A stretch of 49,476 nt of DNA from Steroidobacter sp. (lineage in GTDB: Bacteria > Pseudomonadota > Gammaproteobacteria > Steroidobacterales > Steroidobacteraceae). A program made the translations under genes and the position numbers. The stretch covers positions 1 through 49,476 of the forward strand of contig JAICPY010000023.1 of assembly GCA_025929585.1 (NCBI GenBank), in the 5' to 3' direction. Positions within the stretch are counted from its first letter, which is position 1. Each line of letters opens with the position of its first letter. The notes under the pieces were generated by a model. The model was not told the origin of the DNA and made no database searches. It saw only the letters and a program-made list of their open reading frames with translations. Of the stretch, positions 35,345-43,429 are shown piece by piece.

Positions 35345-36724
35345 TCAATGACCTGTCTGCTCCCGCAAACGCGTCAGCAGCTTCTCGTGAATTCCGCCGA
35401 AACCGCCGTTCGACATGATCAGCACGTGATCGCCAAATCTGGCCGCTGCTGAGAGTCGCCGCACCAGCTCATCGATATCGCTCACCACCTGCGCTCGTTC
35501 ACCGAGCGATGCGACTGCGCCTGCAACATCCCATTGCACGCTCGGACCTTGATACATCCACACTTCATCGGCACCTGAAAGCGATTTCGCGAGCGCATCG
35601 CGATGAGTGCCAAGCTTCATCGTGTTGGATCGAGGCTCGAGTACCGCGATCAATCTCTCACTGCCCACGCGGCGGCGCAATCCGTCGATCGTCATATCGA
35701 TCGCGGTCGGATGATGCGCGAAGTCATCGTAGACGGTCACGCCGTTCACAACACCTCGTACTTCCATGCGGCGGCGAACTCCGCGGAACTCTCTGAGGGC
35801 TGCGGCGGCTTGCCCGACTCGCACGCCCGCATGGCGGGCAGCCAACACCGCTGCGAGTGCGTTCTGTGCATTGTGCCGTCCAACCATCGACCATTCGATA
35901 TCGCACACGTGCTCGTTGCCTTCCATGATCGCAAAGTTCGTGTAATCGCTTTGCGGGGCAGCCAGCACGTACCACGCCGCATCGCCGCGTACGCCTGCAG
36001 CAAATCTTTCGACCGGCGTCCAGCAACCCATATCGATGACTTCCATCACGTGCGCCTCGCCGGCGTTTGCGACGACGAGGCCATTGCGTGGAACCATGCG
36101 CAATAGCTGATGGAACTGCCATTGGATGGATGCGACATCGGGGTAGATATCCGCGTGGTCATGCTCGAGATTGTTGAGCACTGCGGTGCGAGGACGGTAG
36201 TGAACGAATTTGGCGCGCTTATCGAAAAAGGCCGTGTCGTACTCGTCTGCCTCGACGACGAAATGCGTGCCGCTGCCTAATCGTGCGGTCGTGGCGAAAT
36301 TTCCCGGCACACCACCGATCAGGAAACCGGGTTCTAGTCCTGCGTGTTCGAGTATCCAGGCTAGGATGCTCGATGTAGTGGTCTTGCCGTGCGTACCTGC
36401 AACCGCGAGCACCCAACGATTCGCCAGCACATGACGGGCAAGCCACTCCGGGCCCGATGTGTACGGTATCGAGCTTTCGAGCAATGCTTCAACGAGCGGA
36501 TTGCCGCGACTCATCACATTGCCGACCACGACGACGTCCGGCTTCAGTGCGAGTTGCGAAGGATCGTATCCTTGGATCAGTTCGATACCGAGCGCAGAAA
36601 GCTGATCCGACATCGGCGGATAAACGTTCTGATCCGAACCGGTGACGCGATGCCCCGCGGCCCGCGCCAACGCAGCGATGCCGCCCATGAATGTGCCGCA
36701 GATGCCTAGAATATGAACGTGCAT
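35345..36724 (-). CDS. mpl: UDP-N-acetylmuramate:tripeptide ligase Mpl
   Basis: This murein-recycling ligase reattaches L-Ala-gamma-D-Glu-mDAP to UDP-MurNAc. The 459 residues start MHVHILGICGTFMGGIAALA (Rossmann UDP-binding), followed by GSDQNVYPPMSDQL, the ATP P-loop AGTHGKTTTSSILAWIL, VVEADEYDTAFFDKRAKF, NLEHDHADIY and VYDDFAHHPTAI. The Asp-rich DEYDTAFFDKRAKF block is characteristic of Mpl rather than MurC. An in-frame start at 36799 adds 25 unrelated residues and is rejected. Divergent from rnd. Confidence 0.95.
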   Translation of the reverse strand: MHVHILGICGTFMGGIAALARAAGHRVTGSDQNVYPPMSDQLSALGIELIQGYDPSQLALKPDVVVVGNVMSRGNPLVEALLESSIPYTSGPEWLARHVLANRWVLAVAGTHGKTTTSSILAWILEHAGLEPGFLIGGVPGNFATTARLGSGTHFVVEADEYDTAFFDKRAKFVHYRPRTAVLNNLEHDHADIYPDVASIQWQFHQLLRMVPRNGLVVANAGEAHVMEVIDMGCWTPVERFAAGVRGDAAWYVLAAPQSDYTNFAIMEGNEHVCDIEWSMVGRHNAQNALAAVLAARHAGVRVGQAAAALREFRGVRRRMEVRGVVNGVTVYDDFAHHPTAIDMTIDGLRRRVGSERLIAVLEPRSNTMKLGTHRDALAKSLSGADEVWMYQGPSVQWDVAGAVASLGERAQVVSDIDELVRRLSAAARFGDHVLIMSNGGFGGIHEKLLTRLREQTGH

Positions 36725-36826
36725 ACGTGGATTGACGTCTTGGGATGCGATCCATCCTAACATCTGCGATGGCAGCAATGGCTCCATCACCCCTAACACC
36801 TTATCGCCTCATCGAGTCATGAGACG

Positions 36827-36855
36827 CTGTGGATTATCGCTTGCTTTCCTATAAT
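36827..36855 (+). promoter_or_regulatory. Putative sigma-70 promoter upstream of rnd
   Basis: A perfect -10 TATAAT at 36850-36855 is preceded at 17 bases by CTGTGG, a poor -35. It lies about 95 bases before the rnd ATG in the mpl-rnd divergent spacer. The -10 is the best match I noticed in the window, but one hexamer alone is weak evidence. Confidence 0.4.
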
Positions 36856-36950
36856 GCCGACGTGCACCTCCAATACGTCACTGCGCTGCGTTCAGCCGCT
36901 ATCACCTCGACCCGCATTCAGGCGTCGATTATCACGCTGAGGCCGCCCAG

Positions 36951-38093
36951 ATGATCGTCACTGAAGCCGCACGAACGACCAACTATGTCAGCAGTGCCGA
37001 GGAGCTGTCTGGAGCCCTAGGAATACTGGCTCGAAGCGATTTCGTCGCGCTCGACACAGAGTTCATGCGCGAGAGCACGTACTACCCCAAGCTCTGCCTC
37101 GTTCAGCTGGCAAGCTTGGATTACTGTGCCGTGATCGATCCACTTGCGATCACCGATCTCAAGGACCTGTGGTCATTTCTAACCGATCGCTCACGCTTGA
37201 AAATCCTGCATGCGGCTCGCCAAGATTTGGAGGTGCTCGCCGTGCACGCGCCGCACGCCGGGCCCATGGCGCCGATCTTCGACACGCAGATCGCGGCTGC
37301 CCTACTCGGGCTTTCCGCACAAATAGGCTATGGCGCACTCGTGTCCGCGCGGCTGAAACACTCATTGGCTAAAGGTCACACGCGCGCCGACTGGAGCAAG
37401 CGTCCTCTAAGCCCGGAGCAAATCGAATACGCAGCGGACGATGTGCGTTACCTGGCGCCTCTTTACGCGCATCTGCGCGCGGAACTTGCGGAACGCAAGA
37501 GATTAGATTGGCTCGAGCAAGAAACTCGCGAACTGGAGACACCTGATCTGCACAAGGTCGAACCTCACCTCGCATGGCGTCGCCTGAAAGGACTCGACCG
37601 TCTCAAACCCGAACAGCGGGCAGCGGCAAAATTGCTCGCCCAATGGCGTGAGGAATTGGCTGTCCGACACGACAAGCCACGCGGATGGATTCTGGCGGAC
37701 GAAGCCTTGCGTGAGATCAGCGAGCGCATGCCTCGCAACATCGACGAACTGGAGCAGGTGCGCACCCTGCCTGCGGGAACTATACGAAAGCGTGGCCAGG
37801 AGCTTCTCGATCTCATCGAGCGCGGCAATCAAGGTCGAGATGCGGAAAAAGATCAGGCGCAGCCAATGCGTCCGGAACCCCATCAACTCGCGCTCGTTGC
37901 CCAGCTCATGAGCTTCGTCCGGGCGCAATCCGACGGCTTGGCCGTAAGCCCTGAACTGCTCGCGACCCGTCGAGATATCGAACAACTCGTCCTGTCCGGC
38001 AAGACGGCCCACTTGCTTGAAGGTTGGCGTGCCGACATCATCGGCAATCGACTGGTAGCAATGGCGCGAGCGCAGGAGCGCGGGTCCTCGTAG
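36951..38093 (+). CDS. rnd: Ribonuclease D
   Basis: This 3'-5' exoribonuclease trims tRNA and small stable RNA 3' ends. The 380 residues have the DEDD nuclease core: FVALDTEFMRESTYYPKLCL (Asp, Glu), ILHAARQDLEVL, and YAADDVRYLAPLYAHL (Tyr and Asp of motif III), followed by an HRDC domain at about 210-290 (LLAQWREELAVRHDKPRGWI) and a helical C-terminal HRDC-like part. Length is that of typical RNase D. It converges on adk with a hairpin between. Confidence 0.95.
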   Translation: MIVTEAARTTNYVSSAEELSGALGILARSDFVALDTEFMRESTYYPKLCLVQLASLDYCAVIDPLAITDLKDLWSFLTDRSRLKILHAARQDLEVLAVHAPHAGPMAPIFDTQIAAALLGLSAQIGYGALVSARLKHSLAKGHTRADWSKRPLSPEQIEYAADDVRYLAPLYAHLRAELAERKRLDWLEQETRELETPDLHKVEPHLAWRRLKGLDRLKPEQRAAAKLLAQWREELAVRHDKPRGWILADEALREISERMPRNIDELEQVRTLPAGTIRKRGQELLDLIERGNQGRDAEKDQAQPMRPEPHQLALVAQLMSFVRAQSDGLAVSPELLATRRDIEQLVLSGKTAHLLEGWRADIIGNRLVAMARAQERGSS

Positions 38094-38170
38094 GGATTCG
38101 CGTTGCTCTCGGCAGGGTGCGGCGTGCAGCTCTGATCACCTCCCCTGCTTGCGCGGGGGACGGCTAGCAG

Positions 38171-38198
38171 GCGGCCACTTCAGTCTGAAGCTGGCCGC
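38171..38198. terminator. Hairpin between converging rnd and adk
   Basis: GCGGCCA (38171-38177) pairs with TGGCCGC (38192-38198), with an inner CTTCA/TGAAG extension, giving about 12 base pairs with one small asymmetry. It has no T tract but its position between two 3' ends suggests a shared terminator or 3' stabiliser. Confidence 0.45.
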
Positions 38199-38215
38199 AG
38201 CCCGCCCAACTCCCG

Positions 38216-39184
38216 CTATTTCTTCGCTCTCGCTTTGGTCTTCTTCTTCGTAGTCCGCTGCTTCGCAGACTTCCGCGGCGCTCTCTTCGCGCCTTTTTTG
38301 CCCGCCTTTTTCGCCAGCACCTTTGCAGGCTTCTTCACGACTTTCTTCGATGCCTTCTTCTTGCTTCGCGCCTGCTTAGCTGCCTTGTGAGGCTTGCTCC
38401 CTGCTTTCTTCTGGCTCCGCTTCTTTTTCGCGCTCTGCTTCTTGGTCGGTGCTTTTACCGACTTCGCCGCCACGCGCGGCTTATTGGCTTTGGATGGCTT
38501 TCTCGGAGCCTTCCGGACAGAGACCTTGTCCGCGGGAACAAGCTTTGCGAGCGCGGCTGACTCCATGCGCTCGAAGACTTCATCGAGTTCTCCCTCGCCC
38601 GCGATTATCCGCAGCAGACCGAGCTTCGAATAGTGCTCCACCAACGGCCGAGTTTGTCGCTCGTACACTTCCAGGCGTTTGGCGATGACTTCTTCGTTGT
38701 CGTCCGGTCGTTGCTGAAGCTCCGTCCCGTCTTTCGCACAGCCTGTGGCGCCCGGCGCCATCGTATTCACGTTGTAAACCGTCCCGCACTTTGGACAGAC
38801 ACGGCGGCCTGCAAGCCGCTTGATCAAGGTTTCGCGTTGCACCTCGAGCAGTAGCACCGCTTCGATCGGTTGACCCAGGGCATCGAGCATCTCCGTCAGG
38901 GCATTTGCTTGCTCGATATTGCGGGGAAACCCGTCAAGTACGAACCCGTTCACTGCGTCGGGCCGACTCAGGCGGTCCCGGATCAACCCTAAGACGATGT
39001 CATCGGAGACGAGTTGGCCTGAGTCCATGACAGCTTTGGCCTTCAAGCCAAGCTCGGTGCCCCTGGCCACGGCGTCGCGCAGAAGATCGCCCGAGGACAC
39101 CTGTGGCACGTTGTACTTGGCCTGCAGTTTTTGAGCCTGAGTGCCTTTGCCCGATCCGGGCGCCCCCAGCAAGACAATACGCAT
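38216..39184 (-). CDS. adk: Adenylate kinase with long polybasic C-terminal tail
   Basis: Residues 1 to about 220 are a complete long-lid adenylate kinase: P-loop GAPGSGKGTQ (7-16), SSGDLLRDAVARGTELG, DGFPRNIEQANAL, lid with C-x2-C-x15-C-x2-D (CPKCGTVYN to GCAKDG, a zinc-lid type) and QRPDDNEEVIAKRLEVY. Residues 223-322 form a tail with 37 Lys and 9 Arg and no Asp or Glu, rich in AKK/KKA/PRK units like histone H1 tails. Normal Adk ends near 214-220. The tail is in the same frame with no stop or shift and ends KKKTKARAKK. It may bind nucleic acid, polyphosphate or membranes (inference). Start at 39184 with AGAGGA upstream. Confidence 0.93.
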   Translation of the reverse strand: MRIVLLGAPGSGKGTQAQKLQAKYNVPQVSSGDLLRDAVARGTELGLKAKAVMDSGQLVSDDIVLGLIRDRLSRPDAVNGFVLDGFPRNIEQANALTEMLDALGQPIEAVLLLEVQRETLIKRLAGRRVCPKCGTVYNVNTMAPGATGCAKDGTELQQRPDDNEEVIAKRLEVYERQTRPLVEHYSKLGLLRIIAGEGELDEVFERMESAALAKLVPADKVSVRKAPRKPSKANKPRVAAKSVKAPTKKQSAKKKRSQKKAGSKPHKAAKQARSKKKASKKVVKKPAKVLAKKAGKKGAKRAPRKSAKQRTTKKKTKARAKK

Positions 39185-39603
39185 CGTCGATAGTCCTCTC
39201 GCGAAAAGCTCCGGCAATGTTGGAGCAGGCCAGAAATCGGTGGCTCGCCGGTTTTGAGCGAGCGTTTGGTCGGTGCCTCGGCGCAATCCCCGGGGCTTCG
39301 TTTTGGGATCGCTACCCTACAGAAAAGCGCGCCGGCTGGGTACTGGTGTGGTCTATTTTGGAAGCGGATAGGGATAGGGGATAGTCAGGACCGGCGCGCA
39401 TTCACAAGTGCGTCTCCTTTCCGTCCGTTCCATCTCAGACCGCGCGCAGACGCCTTTCTCAATCATTCGGGTTCGTGGGTGTGACTCAGAACGACTCGCT
39501 CTGACTATCCCCTATCCCCTATCCCCTATCCGCTTCTCTCATACCACCCGTCCTGCGCTATCCTTCGCGACCACTTTCAACCCGCACGAGGATTCAAGCT
39601 GTC
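39185..39603. other. 419-base divergent spacer between adk and pfp
   Basis: Must hold the adk and pfp promoters, but I see no clear -10/-35 pair. The notable content is the inverted heptamer element 39361-39536; two small hairpins (GCTCC/GGAGC and GCTCG/CGAGC) lie between 39200 and 39270. Confidence 0.5.
39361..39536. repeat. Inverted heptamer repeat, GATAGGG class, upstream of pfp
   Basis: Left arm 39361-39387 and right arm 39501-39536 are reverse complements except that the right arm carries about one extra 7-to-8-base unit, a sign of unit gain or loss. The outer ends (GAAGCGGATAGG / CCTATCCGCTTC) and inner ends (GATAGTCAG / CTGACTATC) match exactly; the inner end also recurs in the 21493-21614 copy. 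Confidence 0.88.
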
Positions 39604-40875
39604 ATGCCCAAAGCACGTCTGCGCAATGCCTTTTATGCTCAGTCGGGCGGCGTTACCGCCGTCATCAACGCGTCGGCCTGTGGAGTGATCGAGGCCTGCC
39701 GCAAGAACAAGCGGAAAATCGGCAAGGTTTATGCAGGTCGCCACGGCATCGTCGGCGCGCTCACCGAAGAGCTCGTCGATACCGGCAAGGAATCGGCAGC
39801 CGCAATCCGAGCATTGCGTCACACGCCTTCCGGCGCCTTTGGCTCCGCACGCTATAAGCTCAAAAAATTCGATGACAACCCTCGTGAGTATGAGCGGCTG
39901 ATCGAAGTCTTCAAGGCACATGACATCGGCTATTTTTTCTACAACGGTGGCGGCGATTCGGCAGATACCTGCCTGAAGGTTTCCCAGTTGGCGGACAAGA
40001 TGGGTTATCCGATCCAGGCCATCCACGTGCCGAAAACGGTCGACAACGATCTTCCGATTACCGATTGCTGTCCGGGTTTCGGCTCGGTCGCCAAGTATGT
40101 TGCGGTGTCGATCCGCGAGGCCGGTTTCGATGTGGCCTCGATGGCCAAGACTTCTACGAAAGTGTTCATCCTCGAAGTGATGGGCCGTCACGCTGGATGG
40201 ATTGCAGCGGCCGGCGGTTTGTCAGCCACCAAAGCGGGCGAAAGTCCACATATCATTCTGTTCCCCGAAATCACCTTCGATGAAGAGAAGTTCTGCGCAC
40301 GCGTGAAGGAGTGCGTTGAGAAATACGGCTACTGCACGATCGTCGTGTCGGAAGGCGTGAAGAACAGCGAGGGAAAGTTTTTGGCCGATGCCGGTTTGCG
40401 CGATGCATTCGGCCATGCACAGCTTGGTGGTGTTGCTCCCGTCGTCGCTCAGCTCGTGAAGGCAAAACTCAATTACAAATATCATTGGGCCGTGGCCGAT
40501 TATCTGCAACGCGCAGCACGTCACATCGCATCGAAGGTCGATGTCGAGCAGGCCTACCAGGTAGGCAAGGCGGCTGTGGAGCTCGCGCTGAAAGGACACA
40601 ACTCCGTCATGCCGACGGTGGTGCGCGTCAAGGACAATCCTTATAAGTGGAAAATCGGTGTAGCCAAGCTCGAAGATGTCGCGAACAAGGAAAAAATGCT
40701 TCCTCGCGATTACATCACCGAGGATGGTTTTCACATCACCGCGAAGGCTCGAAAATACTTGAGTCCGCTGATCAAGGGTGAAGACTACCCGCCGTACAAA
40801 GATGGCTTGCCGCAGTACGTCACGCTCAAGCATTCACCGGTGAAGAAGAAGCTGAAAGAGCCCTTTGTGCTATAG
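39604..40875 (+). CDS. pfp: 6-phosphofructokinase, PPi-dependent type
   Basis: Phosphorylates fructose-6-phosphate, probably with pyrophosphate and reversibly. The 423 residues begin MPKARLRNAFYAQSGGVTAV and carry YNGGGDSADTCLK (115-122 core), PKTVDND (143-149) and VMGRHAGWIAAA. Lys in PKTVDND replaces the Gly of ATP enzymes (PGTIDND) and is the mark of PPi users. The neighbouring position is Ser (GGDS), where classical PPi enzymes have Asp (GGDD) and ATP enzymes Gly (GGDG), so the donor call rests on the Lys, the length and the downstream hppA. No ATP-type pfkA is in the window. Confidence 0.88.
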   Translation: MPKARLRNAFYAQSGGVTAVINASACGVIEACRKNKRKIGKVYAGRHGIVGALTEELVDTGKESAAAIRALRHTPSGAFGSARYKLKKFDDNPREYERLIEVFKAHDIGYFFYNGGGDSADTCLKVSQLADKMGYPIQAIHVPKTVDNDLPITDCCPGFGSVAKYVAVSIREAGFDVASMAKTSTKVFILEVMGRHAGWIAAAGGLSATKAGESPHIILFPEITFDEEKFCARVKECVEKYGYCTIVVSEGVKNSEGKFLADAGLRDAFGHAQLGGVAPVVAQLVKAKLNYKYHWAVADYLQRAARHIASKVDVEQAYQVGKAAVELALKGHNSVMPTVVRVKDNPYKWKIGVAKLEDVANKEKMLPRDYITEDGFHITAKARKYLSPLIKGEDYPPYKDGLPQYVTLKHSPVKKKLKEPFVL

Positions 40876-40922
40876 TCCCGCCCCTTTCAACGGCGGAACT
40901 CCTCGAGGAATTTTTTGCTTAT

Positions 40923-40962
40923 AGCCATTCGACGAACGTCGCTAACGTTCGTCGAAATGGCT
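40923..40962. promoter_or_regulatory. Strong hairpin in the pfp-hppA spacer
   Basis: AGCCATTCGACGAACG (40923-40938) pairs with 40946-40962 over 16 base pairs with one bulged A and a 7-base loop. A T6 run (40911-40916) lies before it, not after it, so it is not a plus-strand terminator; the run follows only a very short CCTCGAGG palindrome. It sits in the 232-base leader of hppA and could terminate, pause or protect a partial pfp transcript. Confidence 0.6.
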
Positions 40963-41107
40963 CGGTATCCTTCCACCTGGGTTGTGGGGGGATAACGACA
41001 CAGCTTCCTTAGGTACGATCGAGGCGCGCTTGAATGTGCGCCCGGTTTTCACCGCCGCATATCAACACGACTGCATACAATGCTGCCCGTTTCGGGGAGG
41101 GAAATTG

Positions 41108-43168
41108 ATGTCCACTGATGTCGCGCTCTGGCTAGCGATCGCCTGCGGCGTACTCGCCGTGCTGTACGGTGTGTTCTCAGTTAGCTGGATCAACAAGCAA
41201 CCGGCAGGCAACGCGCGCATGCAGGAAATAGCGGCGGCGATCCAAGCCGGCGCGAAGGCTTATCTCAATCGACAGTACACAACCATTGGCATCGTCGGTG
41301 CCGCGCTGTTCATCGTGCTGGGCTTCGCGCTCGACTGGTGGACTGCCGGTGGCTTCGCGATTGGTGCTTTGCTCTCCGGTGCGGCGGGCTTCATCGGCAT
41401 GAACGTGTCGGTGCGAGCAAATGTAAGAACTGCGCAAGCAGCGAGCGTCGGACTGAATCCTGCGCTGGCAGTCGCATTTCGCGGCGGTGCGATCACCGGC
41501 ATGTTGGTGGTCGGCCTGGGACTGTTGGGCGTCGCAGGTTACTTCGCACTGATTCGCGGTCACGTCGGCGATGAGCACGCACTGCACTCGCTGGTCGGGC
41601 TCGCGTTCGGCGGATCACTCATCTCGATCTTCGCGCGCCTGGGCGGCGGCATCTTCACCAAGGGCGCAGATGTCGGCGCCGACTTGGTCGGCAAAGTCGA
41701 AGCAGGCATTCCCGAAGACGATCCGCGGAATCCAGCGGTGATCGCCGATAACGTGGGTGACAACGTCGGGGACTGCGCTGGCATGGCCGCCGACTTGTTC
41801 GAAACCTATGCGGTCACTGTAGTGGCAACGATGGTTCTCGGCGGCTTGCTGTTCCAAACCGCCGATGGCGCACTCGAGATCAACTATGTGCTGTATCCGC
41901 TGGTGTTGGGTGCGGTATCGATTGTCGCTTCGATCATCGGCACGTTCTTCGTGAAGGCCTATGAAGGCGGCAAGATCATGAGCGCTCTGTATCGCGGCAC
42001 AGCCGTGTCGGGCTTGATCGCCTTGATCGCGTTCTGGTTCGTAACCAAGCCGCTGATGGGCGATCAATCCGCAGCATTGTTCGGTTGTGCCGCAATCGGG
42101 CTTACGCTCACCGCGGCATTGATTTGGATCACCGAGTACTACACCGCGACAGAGTTCGCACCGGTGCGCCGTGTTGCCGAAGCATCCCAGACGGGACACG
42201 CGACTAACGTTATCTCCGGTCTCGCAGTTTCGATGCGCTCAACTGCTTGGCCCGTGCTAGCCGTGTGCGCCGCTATCTGGGGCTCGTATGAGCTTGCAGA
42301 GCTCTACGGCATCGCCATTGCAGCAACGGCAATGTTGTCGATGATCGGAATGATCGTCGCACTCGATGCATACGGTCCAATCACCGACAACGGCGGCGGC
42401 ATCGCACAGATGGCCGGGTTGCCTGAGAACGTGCGCACCATTACCGATGCACTCGATGCGGTCGGCAATACCACGAAGGCAGTCACGAAGGGGTACGCGA
42501 TCGGCTCCGCTGGGCTTGCTGCACTCGTGCTGTTCGCAGACTACACGCACAACCTGGAGATCCATCTCGCGTCGACCGGACGTGAGATGGTTCAGTTCTC
42601 GCTGTCCGATCCCGCCGTCATCATCGGCTTGTTCATCGGCGGGCTCATTCCGTACTTGTTCGGCGCAATGGCGATGGAAGCCGTGGGACGCGCCGCCAGT
42701 TCTGTCGTCGTAGAAGTGCGCCGTCAATTCCGTGAAATCAAAGGCATCATGGAGGGCACGGCAAAGCCCGACTATTCGCGCGCCGTAGATTTGTTGACCC
42801 GGGCCGCGATCAAAGAAATGGTCGTCCCCTCGTTGCTACCCATTCTCGTGCCCGTGGTCGTCGCCTTCGGCATGAATTATCTGATGGGCGAAGGAGCAGG
42901 CATTCGCGCGCTGGGCGGCCTGTTGATCGGCACGATCGTGACCGGCTTGTTCGTCGCGATCTCGATGTGCACCGGCGGCGGCGCTTGGGACAACGCAAAG
43001 AAGTACGTCGAGGAAGGCAACTTCGGCGGCAAAGGGTCCGAAGCGCATAAGGCTGCAGTCACCGGCGATACGGTTGGCGATCCCTACAAAGATACAGCCG
43101 GTCCAGCAATCAACCCGCTGATCAAGATCATCAACATTGTTGCTCTCTTGCTCGTGCCGCTTTTGTGA
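41108..43168 (+). CDS. hppA: K+-independent membrane H+-translocating pyrophosphatase
   Basis: This integral membrane pump hydrolyses PPi and moves H+. The 686 residues have about 16 membrane helices; catalytic loops [20 protein letters not shown] (187-205 region), [20 protein letters not shown] and [12 protein letters not shown] are intact. Lys457 in [10 protein letters not shown] marks the K+-independent subfamily, where K+-dependent pumps have Ala. The ATG at 41108 has GGGGAGGG 6 bases upstream, one of the best ribosome binding sites in the window; an earlier in-frame start at 40982 is rejected. It follows pfp on the same strand, separated by a 232-base leader with a strong hairpin. Confidence 0.96.
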   Translation: MSTDVALWLAIACGVLAVLYGVFSVSWINKQPAGNARMQEIAAAIQAGAKAYLNRQYTTIGIVGAALFIVLGFALDWWTAGGFAIGALLSGAAGFIGMNVSVRANVRTAQAASVGLNPALAVAFRGGAITGMLVVGLGLLGVAGYFALIRGHVGDEHALHSLVGLAFGGSLISIFARLGGGIFTKGADVGADLVGKVEAGIPEDDPRNPAVIADNVGDNVGDCAGMAADLFETYAVTVVATMVLGGLLFQTADGALEINYVLYPLVLGAVSIVASIIGTFFVKAYEGGKIMSALYRGTAVSGLIALIAFWFVTKPLMGDQSAALFGCAAIGLTLTAALIWITEYYTATEFAPVRRVAEASQTGHATNVISGLAVSMRSTAWPVLAVCAAIWGSYELAELYGIAIAATAMLSMIGMIVALDAYGPITDNGGGIAQMAGLPENVRTITDALDAVGNTTKAVTKGYAIGSAGLAALVLFADYTHNLEIHLASTGREMVQFSLSDPAVIIGLFIGGLIPYLFGAMAMEAVGRAASSVVVEVRRQFREIKGIMEGTAKPDYSRAVDLLTRAAIKEMVVPSLLPILVPVVVAFGMNYLMGEGAGIRALGGLLIGTIVTGLFVAISMCTGGGAWDNAKKYVEEGNFGGKGSEAHKAAVTGDTVGDPYKDTAGPAINPLIKIINIVALLLVPLL

Positions 43169-43182
43169 GCGGCTCGCCAAGC

Positions 43183-43407
43183 GACGGGGTGACGACGTGA
43201 CGGAGTGACGAAGTCAGAGGCGCTGCGCTAAGTGGTGCGTGGTACCCGCTACTCGACGGCAAAAATCAAACGGCGCAGTCTCGGCTGCGCCGGTTTCGTT
43301 TGTGCTCACCCAGATTGCGAACGATCAAGGTTGATCGTGAGCGCCGCGGGAGACGACGACCGCCGAGCTTCTTGCTTCGTCACCTCGTCACGCCGTCACC
43401 TCGTCAC
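43183..43407. repeat. Inverted octamer-type repeat, GTGACGA class, around the hppA terminator
   Basis: Left arm 43183-43213 (GTGACGAC-GTGACGGA-GTGACGAA units) and an equal-length right arm ending about 43407 match as reverse complements with about five mismatches over 31 bases. The arms enclose about 160 bases including the intrinsic terminator at 43271-43302. The inner edge AGTCAGAGGCGCTGC repeats that of the 15956 copy, linking this class with the TAACCGC class. Located between two converging 3' ends. Confidence 0.8.
43271..43302 (+). terminator. Rho-independent terminator of hppA
   Basis: CGGCGCAG (43271-43278) pairs with CTGCGCCG (43285-43292) around a 6-base loop, followed by GTTTCGTTTG. 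Plus-strand orientation, 100 bases after the hppA stop. Confidence 0.75.
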
Positions 43408-43429
43408 TGCGCAGCTCCTGCTGCGCCCG

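Noticed and set aside
40897-40918. Intrinsic terminator of pfp formed by TCCTCGAGGA followed by T6
   Set aside because: The palindrome leaves only about three base pairs once a loop is allowed, too weak to call.
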